DNA of 34,896 bases. Origin: an uncultured bacterium (GTDB lineage: Bacteria; Verrucomicrobiota; Kiritimatiellia; PWTM01). The notes beneath the pieces were generated by a model. It was not told the origin of the DNA. It made no database searches and saw nothing but the letters and a program-made list of their open reading frames with translations. The stretch lies in NCBI GenBank assembly GCA_900661335.1, contig CAACVY010000027.1, positions 1-34,896 on the forward strand. The letters run 5' to 3'. The position numbers were made by a program, and so were the translations under genes. This document shows, one piece after another, positions 26,097 to 34,261 of the stretch. Numbering within the stretch: position 1 is the first letter of the stretch; each line of letters opens with the position of its first letter.

Positions 26097-26330
26097 AACG
26101 CGAGCCCGCGGCCCGGGGGCTGGGTTCACCCACCCTGCGGCGTACCGACGGATCGGATCGCGAGCTTCCGTGGGAGTCGAGAGCGCAGGGTCGCGTGATC
26201 CCCCCGCCCCCGTCCAACGCTTGGACGCATGGCGACCAGATTTGTCCAAGCCTTGGAAACGCCCGGTGGCCCGTGGTGCCTCGAGCCTAGAGCCGCCGGC
26301 AAGCGAGTCCCGCCAAGAGCTCGCGCGAGC
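26097..26330. other. Short convergent intergenic region
   Basis: The 234 bases between the oxidoreductase stop and the end of the truncated SGNH-type gene contain no recognisable SGNH-domain sequence in any frame and no obvious terminator. Confidence 0.4.
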
Positions 26331-26603
26331 TTACGAACGCACGCTGAGGCCGACCTTCTGCGCCCATGCAGCGACCCGGTCCCGCAGCCCATGGGCATGA
26401 AGGGCACGGGTGAGCGTCGCGAACGGACGTGCCATCGCGCAGGCCAAGTCCCGACGAGGCCCATATTCCAACCGCTCGGCGGCTCGCTCCAATTGAACGC
26501 CGTTGAGGATCAGCAGCCCAAGGTAGCCGACCGCCACCGCCAGGTGAACAGCCCGCGGGGGTTTTGTCGCTCGCGTCGCAGGGCATGTTGGAATTGGTTC
26601 CAC
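26331..26603 (-). CDS. Isolated N-terminal region of a DUF459/SGNH-type protein (probably truncated)
   Basis: The 90-residue product has one membrane helix (HLAVAVGYLGLLILNGVQLE) followed by a segment that matches the conserved membrane-proximal region of DUF459/SGNH proteins: AAERLEYGPRRDLACAMARP, then FATLTRALHAHGLRD. In that family an SGNH hydrolase domain should follow, but a TAA stops the frame and none is found downstream. It directly follows the MBOAT gene (stop to start 11 bases), the normal place for an SGNH partner in polysaccharide O-acetylation. GTG at 26603 is chosen because GAGGG lies about eight bases before it; GTG 26612 is also possible. It may be a remnant or a small membrane partner. 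Confidence 0.55.
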   Translation of the reverse strand: MEPIPTCPATRATKPPRAVHLAVAVGYLGLLILNGVQLERAAERLEYGPRRDLACAMARPFATLTRALHAHGLRDRVAAWAQKVGLSVRS

Positions 26604-26614
26604 AGTGTGCACCC

Positions 26615-28039
26615 TCAGAATTGGAAGTAAATGAACGGAGCAACGCCCTGCGGTCCGAGTGCGAAGATCACCGTGATGACCACCGCCGCGACGATGCCCT
26701 GTACCACTGGATGCCAGCGGGCCCAAAGGCTGGCCACGCGTTCCACGCGAACGCCATCCAACGCTTGCAACCCGAAGCCCGCCAGCCACACCCAAGGCAG
26801 CATGGGATGCCAACATTGCGACGGTGCCGCTCGCCCCAACGCGCCCAGCAACCAGCCCGCATCTGCGAAGGTCCGTGCACGGAAAAAGACGTAAGTGAAG
26901 ACCACGAGGTGGAACGTGACCAGGCGCGCCAGCGCACGCATCCAGAGTGGCATCGCTGCGGTGGCTTTGACGGCGCCGCCCCGAGCGCGGTAGATGCGGC
27001 GCTCCACGGTCAGGTAGACCCCGTGCAGCAAGCCCCAGACGACGAAGTTCCAGCCCGCGCCGTGCCACAAGCCTCCGAGCACGAACGTCGCGATCAGGTT
27101 CCACGCCGTCCGGCGTTCCGTGCCTCGGGAACCACCCATGGGCACGTACAGGTAATCGCGCAACCACGTGGACAGCGACACATGCCAACGCCGCCAGAAT
27201 TCCTGCACCGACGCCGCCCAGTACGGAGCGTTGAAGTTCACGGGAAACTCGAAGCCCAGCAACCGAGCCACCCCAATGGCAATGTCCGAGTAGGCCGAGA
27301 AATCGCAGTACAGCTGCACAGCGTAGCCGTAGAGAGCCAAGCACGCATCCCAACGGCCAAACAACTCTGGGTTGTCGTAGACAGGATCCACCACCTGCAC
27401 TCCCAACCAATTGGCGACCACGACTTTTTTGAACAGACCGGAGAAAATCCACACCATGGCCACCGCGGCGGTCTCCCGCGTAGGCACGCCGGGCTGGGAG
27501 AGCTGTGGCAATAGAACGGAAGCGCGAACAATGGGGCCCGCCACCAACTGGGGAAAGAACGCCAAGTACAACGCGAAGTCCACCAACCCTTCCGCGGGCA
27601 AGATCACACCACGGTACACGTCCATCACGTAGCTCAGCGCCTGAAATGTGAAAAACGAAATGCCGACCGGCAGGATGATCTCCAGCGCGGGCAATGGACA
27701 GGGCAGGCCTAGGGCCGCGGAAAGGCGGGCCACATTGACGAACAAAAAACCGTAGTACTTGAAGAAACCGAGGGTGCCCAGGTTGAGGGCGACCGCGCCG
27801 ATGAGCACCCACCGTCGAAGCTTCGGGTCAGCGCTCTTTGCGACCCACAGCGCCGCCGCATGGTTCACCACCGAGGAGGCCACGAGCAACAGCACGAACC
27901 GGGCATCCCACCAGCCGTAAAATACGTAGCTGGCGGCGAGCAGGAACCACTTCAACGCACGTGGATGGCCTCGGAGTGCCCACCGCCCGGCATACACGAC
28001 CGCAAAAAAGATCGCGAACACAACCGTCGGGAACAGCAC
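26615..28039 (-). CDS. MBOAT-family O-acyltransferase (AlgI/DltB-like)
   Basis: The 474-residue inner-membrane protein has about 11 hydrophobic helices and the MBOAT core. Recognisable parts are the N-terminal LFPTVVFAIFFAVVYAGRW, the ILPVGISFFTFQALSYVMDV region, YCDFSAYSDIAIGVARLLGF, the FNAPYWAASVQEFWRRWHVS segment with LRDYLYVPMGGSRG, and GGLWHGAGWNFVVWGLLHG with the conserved catalytic His. AlgI and related enzymes pass acetyl groups across the membrane for O-acetylation of extracellular polysaccharides. The start is GTG 28039, with TGGAG about seven bases upstream. It lies 15 bases after the TPR-deacetylase-barrel gene, so the two are almost surely co-transcribed and serve the same glycan. 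Confidence 0.93.
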   Translation of the reverse strand: MLFPTVVFAIFFAVVYAGRWALRGHPRALKWFLLAASYVFYGWWDARFVLLLVASSVVNHAAALWVAKSADPKLRRWVLIGAVALNLGTLGFFKYYGFLFVNVARLSAALGLPCPLPALEIILPVGISFFTFQALSYVMDVYRGVILPAEGLVDFALYLAFFPQLVAGPIVRASVLLPQLSQPGVPTRETAAVAMVWIFSGLFKKVVVANWLGVQVVDPVYDNPELFGRWDACLALYGYAVQLYCDFSAYSDIAIGVARLLGFEFPVNFNAPYWAASVQEFWRRWHVSLSTWLRDYLYVPMGGSRGTERRTAWNLIATFVLGGLWHGAGWNFVVWGLLHGVYLTVERRIYRARGGAVKATAAMPLWMRALARLVTFHLVVFTYVFFRARTFADAGWLLGALGRAAPSQCWHPMLPWVWLAGFGLQALDGVRVERVASLWARWHPVVQGIVAAVVITVIFALGPQGVAPFIYFQF

Positions 28040-28054
28040 GCTAATGCTCCAATC

Positions 28055-31000
28055 TCAGAAGCGGTAGCGTAAGCCGCCAAGCAGTGAAAACTCGTTGTAG
28101 TTCGGGTTCCGGTTGTACGAGGCTTCGCCGTTGATCGACCAATGCTCGCCGATGGGCTTGCGGAACGACGCTGCCAGTCCGAGCACCGGTTCCCACTCCT
28201 CTTCGGGTGGCGGCCCGGGTTCGAACCGTTCGCGGATCGCCCGCGCCACGGTGAGCCGGTAGCGCTCTTCTTCCTCGGGCCGCACGTCTTCGCGCCCAAT
28301 GCCCAACCGCAACCGAAGGTTGTAGTACATGCGCAGATACTGTCCACGGAAGCCCGTCTCGACGTAGTAGCGCTGCAAGTGGTACGGAGTCCAGTACGCC
28401 CGGCTTTCGAAGTCGGAGGTGTCGTAGGACGCGCGCAGTCCGACACGGAATCCCGTGCGCTCGTGCAACGTCCAGGAAGTCCCGATGGCGAAGTGATCGC
28501 GCGTGTTGTCATCGCTGAAATCGTAGTGCACAACGGATCCGAGTAGGGTCCAAGTGTCGGTCAAGCGCACGTTGGCGATGCCCATGAACATGTCGTAGGC
28601 AATGTCCTCCACCACGGCCAAAGCCGACGGGGCCATGTCTCGTTCGTAGCGAAGCTGCAAGTCGAGCAACGGGATGGGGCGCAGTTGACCTTCCAGTGAA
28701 CCCACCACGACGGTGCGGTCCGCATCCCCCGAGAACGCCCGTTGTAACAGATCGCCCGCCACGTAGATCCCATTAGGGAATGTAAACATCGCCCGTAGCC
28801 CCACGTCGCGTTCATCCACATCCAAGCTGTACTTGTGCAACGAGACCACGGGGCTCAACGTGCGCCCGCGACGCAGGATATTAGTGACCACCTCGAGGAC
28901 ATCCTGCTGCAAGAAACCGATGCCGGCGCGACCTTCCAGCACAAGGTTCGGGGTAAGGTTCAATCCCGCCAGGCCAAAGATCCGCCCACTCCGACGGTCT
29001 TGGTTGTCACGGAAATACTCGCCCTCTGCGCCCACATAGGGCTTGCGAGGTTCGATGGTCCATGGCGACTTTGTGATCGTGCCGGGGCCCTGAAGAGGGG
29101 TTCCGAACGGGCGCGCTAAACGCGATTCCACATACTCCCGCAACCGTTGCAACGGGCGCTCTGGATAGCCGTCCGCCTCGAGCGACTCCAGGGTGCGCCG
29201 GGCCAGGTACAACTTGCCCTCCTGGGCGGCGAATTCGGCCCGCAACCGTCGCGCCAAGAACACCGGGTGGTGCTCGTACAGGTAGTCCACCAGATCCTGA
29301 CCCGTCATATCACGGTCGGGCTCATACCGCTGGTACAGCAACGGGTTGTCGCCGGCGATCGCATAGCCGAATACGCTTTGAATAAAGCCGATCTCAAACC
29401 GCCGCTGAGCGTGGTTGAGGATGCGGCTGATTGGGTCGTCGACGTTCGTTTCGTCCTCCTGGCCGATGTCGCCGAACGGGTAGGCCACGAAGTTGACCGG
29501 GCCACCCAATTCACGACGGAGAATCTCCCGGCTTTCGGAAAATTCGGCCGCCAAGCGCTGCTCGTACTCCTCGAGGGTCTCCAACCGTCCAAGATCTGTG
29601 CGCCACAATAAATTCGGTAACGGATGCCACAACCGTCCCGATGAATCCACCGGCGCCAGAATGGACCCGTTGAGCATATGGCCCCCGAATTCCCAACAGC
29701 CCTCCCTTTGATACTGACGCAATTCGTCCCACGAGCAAATGAACGGATGCTGCTGGAGGATGTACCCCACCGGCACATGCATGCTGAACACCAACCCAAG
29801 CTCTTTCGCCACCCTGGTGCCGTAGAACATCGAATCCTTGCGGCCATCATCAAAGGTGACACAAACGGTCAAGCGCGGGGCGACGCCGCTCGAACCGGGT
29901 CGTCCAGAACGGCTCAGGACGGGTCGCAGCGTGGCAGGCTCGGGATTGGTCGGCCCGCCAGTTCGCTGAAGCACCATGTTCAGCTCGCTCGCGCGGACGA
30001 ATCGCGCCTTGGCTTTCTGCAGCGCTACCATGTGCTCCCGCAAGCGGTCCACCGGCAACGCGTCCGAGAAGTAATGGCTCTGCGTCAAGCCGTGGTAGAG
30101 CAGGACCGCCACGGCACCTTGCTGGCCGATGGCTTCCAAACGGTCCAGCGCCTCGTGAGCAGTGTGAAAGTCCCCGCGCGACGACTCGATTCGCGCCAAG
30201 TGGTATAGCAAGTATGGATCATGGGGATTGAACCGGCTTAGGGCTGTCAACTGCTCGCGAGCCAGTTCGAACTGCTTGGCGGCCAGATAGGTTTCCAGCA
30301 ACCCTTTGCGAGCACGGATGTTGTAAGGATTCCGCTCTTTCAAAACTTCAATGAACTCGCGCTCCGCCTCCGGCAGCATCCCATCCATCATTAACAGCTC
30401 CGCCAAGAGTAAGCGGGCATCCGCCGAGTAGGGAAGTTCCGCGCGACGCTCGCGGGCCAGGTCAATGGCCTCGCGGAGGCCGTAGACCCGGGGTTCTTTT
30501 TGGTGCAACCGCACGAGCAATCGAATCAGCCGCGATCGGTATCGTTCGCGGTCCGAAGGAGTCTTCACCGCGGCGATCAGCGCACGCAACCTGGGAATGG
30601 CCTCCGCGGGCCGTGGACCGAACTCGGCGAGGGACGCCAGCACGTCCAACGCGTTGACGTCATCCGGCACCAACTCGAGAGTTCGCGTCGCCAGCTCTCG
30701 GGCCCCCTCGGGGTCGTTCGTGTGCAGCCGACACAAGGCTTCCATGGACATATAGGTGGGATTGTCCTGCGCGGTGGCGCGCAGGCGCTGCCACAGCGGC
30801 AAGGCTTGGTCGAACCTCCAGGCAAACGTCAACGCCCGTGCGTACTCCGCCACGACGTCCGGCCGGTTGGGATCGGCGGACACCAGCTCGTCCAGCAGCT
30901 TTATGGCCTGCGCACTATCCCCTTTCCACAACAGCGTGCGGGCAAGGTCGAATTTCACCGATGCGTTATTCGGCGCCAACGCCAGCGCCTTTCGGTTGTA

Positions 31001-31819
31001 GTCGATCGCCTCGTCGAGGCGGTTTTCCGCCGCGGCGGCCCGGGCCAGCAGCATATACGGAACCGGGCTGCGCGGATCCAACGCCAACAGCTGTCGCCAC
31101 AAGGCACGCGCGTCGTCGCGTCGCCCAAGCACCCAGTAACTCCAACCTAATTGCTCCCACGCGGCGGTCAATGACGGATCGTCTTTGAGAATCTCTTCCA
31201 GCAGCCGAATGGCTTGCTCGTGCTTTTGTTCTCGCGCCAATGCGATGGCTTCCTCCAACCGCACGTGCGCCGGACCAACATTGGTCACCACCGGCGTCCA
31301 TTGAATCGCGGGCGGCGGCGGCCCTGCCCTCGAACGTGACGCCCCACCGGTCGGGGCCGGCTTGGCACTGCTCCGACCGAACAACTCGTCCAATAGCGTT
31401 CCCCCCCACGCCGGCGAAGGGCTGGACACCTCCACGGGCGCGACCTCTGTGCTCGTTCCGGCCGGCGCAATGGCTGCCGTACTTTTTACCGTCTCGGCCG
31501 TCTGGGTGGCTTCTCGAACCAAGGCCGGCGAAGGCTCGCCTCGCGTGGGAGTGGCCGCGGGCGGTTCCGCCGCCGGCGGCGCGGCCACTGTGACGGCCCC
31601 TTCAACCACCGCTGGAGCTGCACCGGTCGACAACTTCGGCGTGGGAACTTCAGGCGAGAGTGGCCGAGAACGGTACGGACGCAGTTGCAAATCTTCGGCC
31701 CCGAGCGCGATCGCCAGGAGCACATTCCACACCAGACCCAGCGCCCACCACCGTTGCCAGGTCGAGCCAATTCTTCGCTGACGCGCGCGAAGATCACCCC
31801 TACGCTCGGGCGAGTTCAT
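28055..31819 (-). CDS. TPR / PgaB-like polysaccharide deacetylase / outer-membrane beta-barrel fusion
   Basis: This 1254-residue protein appears to combine PgaA- and PgaB-type functions for exopolysaccharide deacetylation and export. An N-terminal signal or anchor (LGLVWNVLLAIALGA, about 26-41) and a Pro/Ala-rich linker precede about ten TPR repeats (about 165-560, e.g. RLLEEILKDDPSLTAAWEQL). A NodB-like deacetylase domain follows (about 560-810). It begins VLLYHGL, has the metal/catalytic Asp pair in TFDDGRKDS near residue 656, a His in WEFGGHMLNG, and VAYPFGD. The second His expected in PgaB proteins is missing. The C-terminal 310 residues form an outer-membrane barrel (amphipathic strands such as RMYYNLRLRLGIG) ending in YRF. 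ATG 31819 is chosen (GGAG eight bases upstream) over GTG 31834. The MBOAT gene follows after 15 bases. Confidence 0.85.
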   Translation of the reverse strand: MNSPERRGDLRARQRRIGSTWQRWWALGLVWNVLLAIALGAEDLQLRPYRSRPLSPEVPTPKLSTGAAPAVVEGAVTVAAPPAAEPPAATPTRGEPSPALVREATQTAETVKSTAAIAPAGTSTEVAPVEVSSPSPAWGGTLLDELFGRSSAKPAPTGGASRSRAGPPPPAIQWTPVVTNVGPAHVRLEEAIALAREQKHEQAIRLLEEILKDDPSLTAAWEQLGWSYWVLGRRDDARALWRQLLALDPRSPVPYMLLARAAAAENRLDEAIDYNRKALALAPNNASVKFDLARTLLWKGDSAQAIKLLDELVSADPNRPDVVAEYARALTFAWRFDQALPLWQRLRATAQDNPTYMSMEALCRLHTNDPEGARELATRTLELVPDDVNALDVLASLAEFGPRPAEAIPRLRALIAAVKTPSDRERYRSRLIRLLVRLHQKEPRVYGLREAIDLARERRAELPYSADARLLLAELLMMDGMLPEAEREFIEVLKERNPYNIRARKGLLETYLAAKQFELAREQLTALSRFNPHDPYLLYHLARIESSRGDFHTAHEALDRLEAIGQQGAVAVLLYHGLTQSHYFSDALPVDRLREHMVALQKAKARFVRASELNMVLQRTGGPTNPEPATLRPVLSRSGRPGSSGVAPRLTVCVTFDDGRKDSMFYGTRVAKELGLVFSMHVPVGYILQQHPFICSWDELRQYQREGCWEFGGHMLNGSILAPVDSSGRLWHPLPNLLWRTDLGRLETLEEYEQRLAAEFSESREILRRELGGPVNFVAYPFGDIGQEDETNVDDPISRILNHAQRRFEIGFIQSVFGYAIAGDNPLLYQRYEPDRDMTGQDLVDYLYEHHPVFLARRLRAEFAAQEGKLYLARRTLESLEADGYPERPLQRLREYVESRLARPFGTPLQGPGTITKSPWTIEPRKPYVGAEGEYFRDNQDRRSGRIFGLAGLNLTPNLVLEGRAGIGFLQQDVLEVVTNILRRGRTLSPVVSLHKYSLDVDERDVGLRAMFTFPNGIYVAGDLLQRAFSGDADRTVVVGSLEGQLRPIPLLDLQLRYERDMAPSALAVVEDIAYDMFMGIANVRLTDTWTLLGSVVHYDFSDDNTRDHFAIGTSWTLHERTGFRVGLRASYDTSDFESRAYWTPYHLQRYYVETGFRGQYLRMYYNLRLRLGIGREDVRPEEEERYRLTVARAIRERFEPGPPPEEEWEPVLGLAASFRKPIGEHWSINGEASYNRNPNYNEFSLLGGLRYRF

Positions 31820-31902
31820 CCACAGAGCTCCCACATGGGCAAGCCACCTGCCATCAAGTTGTCCTGGGCTTCACCTTACCGCAGAATGGCCACACTGTCA
31901 CT

Positions 31903-32475
31903 ATGCACACAACCGTGTCACGCAATACCACCGAGGTCGCGCCTCCGGGCGTACTGCGCATCCGCCGCCGTGCTCGTTCCCCAGGTGCGCCAGACACGGC
32001 CCAGGATCCGAGCTGGCACGACCAGCTCACCGGACTCCTTAACCGGCACTGGTGGATCCAATTTTGCCGCCGAACTCGGCCTGTGCGTTCCCGCGCTTGG
32101 CGATTCCTGTTGTTGGACGTCGACCGGCTGCGCGAATGGAATCATCGTTGCGGCTATACTGCCGGCGACCACTGCCTTGCGCGCATTGCGCGTCGGTTGA
32201 GCCGTTCTCTTGGCCAGCGTGCCCCGGTCGTCCGGCTCGGCGGCGACGAATTTGGCATTACATGGGCGGCCGATTCTGCCATGGATGCTTGGATGGCACG
32301 TTGGGTTCGGAACATCACGCGCCCCTCGCGAATTCGACCGACTCTTTCCGCCGGAGTGGTTGCGATGCGTTCTCCAGGCCGTCCTGCGTGGAACCGGCTA
32401 GTGGACGCCGCGTATCGGGCACTCCAAACGGCCAAACGTCGCCAGAGTTCTCGCGTGGTTTGGCAATGGGTGTGA
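31903..32475 (+). CDS. Minimal GGDEF-domain protein, putative diguanylate cyclase
   Basis: The 190-residue protein is almost only a GGDEF domain. Visible are DQLTGLLNRHWWIQF (about 40-54), the metal-binding FLLLDVD strand, N80 and GD at 88-89, and RLGGDEFG (GGDEF 113-117), so the active-site signature for making c-di-GMP from two GTP is intact. The RxxD inhibitory site expected at residues 104-107 reads GQRA and is absent, so feedback inhibition is not expected. No sensor domain or membrane helix is seen. It is divergent from the exopolysaccharide exporter gene, with 83 bases between the starts, and overlaps rsmD by ten bases. C-di-GMP control of the neighbouring pathway is plausible. Start by the first ATG with a normal domain boundary; an upstream extension is possible. 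Confidence 0.8.
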   Translation: MHTTVSRNTTEVAPPGVLRIRRRARSPGAPDTAQDPSWHDQLTGLLNRHWWIQFCRRTRPVRSRAWRFLLLDVDRLREWNHRCGYTAGDHCLARIARRLSRSLGQRAPVVRLGGDEFGITWAADSAMDAWMARWVRNITRPSRIRPTLSAGVVAMRSPGRPAWNRLVDAAYRALQTAKRRQSSRVVWQWV

Positions 32476-33059
32476 TTCGCATCACGGGTGGTCAATGGTC
32501 GGGGCGCTACTTGCGAGTGCCGAGCTGGGGAGTGCGTCCATCCCAGGACCGGATTCGCCTCGCGATCTTTTCATCACTCGGTGGGTTCGTGGAGAACACC
32601 CGCGCACTGGACCTGTTCGCTGGCAGTGGCGCGTATGGGTTCGAGGCACTCAGTCGCGGCGCGCGGACGGTTTGCTGGGTGGATCGTAACCGCCGGGCGT
32701 GCGAAACGATTCAACGCAACCTCAACGAACTGTTGCCCCCAGAAGAGCGGTACCGCGGTTGTGTCGTATGCGCGGATGCGCTGGATGTCCAAACCTATCG
32801 AGACGCAGGCCCATATGAGCTAATTCTGGCCGATCCCCCCTACCAGCTTTCCCAACGGTCTGAACTGCTAGCCGAAATCCAGTCTCGGCTCGTGGCTCAC
32901 GACCTTGTGGTCCCCGGAGCCGTGCTAGTCTACGAAGTGGCCGCCCGCGCCCGTCCGAGCCTGGCCGATGGATGGACAATGGTCCGTGAACGACGCGCGG
33001 GCGACAGCCGTTGGCTCCTCACCCAATGGCAAGGTCCGGACCCAAACGCTCCTCGGTGA
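32466..33059 (+). CDS. rsmD: 16S rRNA (guanine-N2)-methyltransferase RsmD
   Basis: The 197-residue enzyme methylates G966 of 16S rRNA using S-adenosylmethionine. It begins with the typical IRITGGQWSGRYLRVP, has VRPSQDRIRLAIFSSL, the SAM-binding motif ALDLFAGSGAYGFEALSRGA (residues 47-66), VDRNRRACETIQRN, and the catalytic DPPY at 123-126. The open frame extends far upstream, but the ATG at 32466 is where family similarity begins. It overlaps the 3' end of the GGDEF gene by ten bases in another frame, so the two are probably translated from one mRNA despite unrelated roles. Confidence 0.95.
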   Translation: MGVIRITGGQWSGRYLRVPSWGVRPSQDRIRLAIFSSLGGFVENTRALDLFAGSGAYGFEALSRGARTVCWVDRNRRACETIQRNLNELLPPEERYRGCVVCADALDVQTYRDAGPYELILADPPYQLSQRSELLAEIQSRLVAHDLVVPGAVLVYEVAARARPSLADGWTMVRERRAGDSRWLLTQWQGPDPNAPR

Positions 33060-33525
33060 GCATTCGAGAATCCGACCCGAATAGGACCCGCTCCGTTCGG
33101 GCTGCGGACGAGTCCGCTCTCATCGGCTGAGCCGGGTAATTACCCCACCGCGCACACCGAAACATGTGGCAGTTTCGGTGCGCCCTGCGACACTTTCGAG
33201 CCATTCCATACCCGTCAGATCATTGTAAGATCAGAACGTCCGACGTGCCAGACACACGCTCGGGACCGTCGTTTCGTAACCGCGATGCTCTGTAGCCAAC
33301 CAAGTGAGATGAACTGCGCAGATTCTTCGTCCAACCGCACACCACGCGAGGCGCCGCGAGAGATCTCAACTGGAAATTGCACGATTTTAGCATCGGGGCG
33401 TTGGCTACAACTTCGACGACCACACCAGCCGACAAGGTTCGTGTCCTCCCATCGCCGCGCAAAGTACGGGAGGCCACCCACAGTTCAAGCTGCCCGCTTG
33501 TCTTTTGCTGGGTTCTGGCGGCTTG
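33060..33525. other. 466-bp region between rsmD and mscL
   Basis: The genes converge here. Open frames of 60-95 codons occur on both strands, but none is recognisable. A short GC hairpin at 33104-33117 (GCGGAC-GA-GTCCGC) has no following T-run. Confidence 0.5.
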
Positions 33526-33867
33526 TCAGGTCCCTGCGTGGATGGTCTCGGCCTGCCGCCTTAAGAGATTGATCCCTTTGATCATTAAGAAGACGCACCA
33601 GGCAAGGATGAAGAAATCCAACACGGTCTGGACAAAGCGGCCATAGTTCAACGTCACAGCCGTTGCACCGCCGGTAGCCGACTTCAACACGATCGCTAAT
33701 TCCGAAACGTTCACCCCACCCAGCCACAATCCAACGAGTGGCATGATCACATCGTTGACCACAGAGTTGACCATCTTGCTGAATGCCCCACCCATGATGA
33801 TTCCGATCGCCATGTCTATTACGTTACCCTTGATAGCGAATTCTTGAAACTCCTTCACAACGCTCAT
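33526..33867 (-). CDS. mscL: Large-conductance mechanosensitive channel MscL
   Basis: The 113-residue inner-membrane protein forms a pentameric channel that opens on membrane tension during hypo-osmotic shock. It has the N-terminal amphipathic helix (VVKEFQEFAIKGNVIDMAIG), the pore helix TM1 (IGIIMGGAFSKMVNSVVNDV and IMPLVG), the periplasmic loop with LNYGRFVQTVLDFF and TM2 (ILAWCVFLMIKGIN). It stops soon after TM2 (LLRRQAETIHAGT), so the C-terminal cytoplasmic helix bundle that brings the E. coli protein to 136 residues is missing. A strong AAAGGAG lies eight bases before the ATG at 33867. Confidence 0.95.
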   Translation of the reverse strand: MSVVKEFQEFAIKGNVIDMAIGIIMGGAFSKMVNSVVNDVIMPLVGLWLGGVNVSELAIVLKSATGGATAVTLNYGRFVQTVLDFFILAWCVFLMIKGINLLRRQAETIHAGT

Positions 33868-34261
33868 CGTACCTACTCCTTTCTGCGGGTCTCCGCCACC
33901 GCCATGCTAGCAAATTGCCCCAGGCCCCGTACGGCGCAGCCGCTAGGCAAGTTGTGACGATCGGTGACGGTACATCGAGGAGTTACACGGAATGCCTTGC
34001 TCAAAGCGCGCGGGGTTTTTCTTACGCGTTCGAATAACATGGGAATGGCTGGTATCACAGAGGCTCTTCCGTGCGATGTGAATCTTCTCGACGGACCCGT
34101 TCGTTTGAAGCCTAGATGTGACCAGAATGCGCTTACCGACCAGCCAGAGCAAGAAAGGTTCTTACGTGGATCTGACAGCGTCCGCACTATGACGCGCCGC
34201 ATATGGAGGCTGGTTCCCACGTCGCACTACGTCGCGCCGTAGGCTGAAATCCTCCGCAAGC
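33868..34261. other. 394-bp region upstream of mscL without a clear gene
   Basis: It should contain the mscL promoter on the minus strand, but no pair of boxes stands out. Open frames on both strands lack recognisable domains. The part nearest the RHS remnant is probably decayed sequence. Confidence 0.45.

Noticed and set aside
26331-27812. Whole 493-codon minus-strand frame as a single gene
   Set aside because: Most of it is a shadow of the MBOAT gene in another frame; only its last 90 codons, after the MBOAT stop, look like real protein.
32052-32465. N-terminal extension of rsmD by 138 codons
   Set aside because: It lies entirely over the GGDEF gene in a different frame and has Ser/Arg/Pro-rich shadow composition; RsmD similarity starts at 32466.
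33104-33117. GCGGAC-GA-GTCCGC hairpin as the rsmD terminator
   Set aside because: The stem has only six base pairs and is not followed by a T-run, so it cannot be called a terminator.
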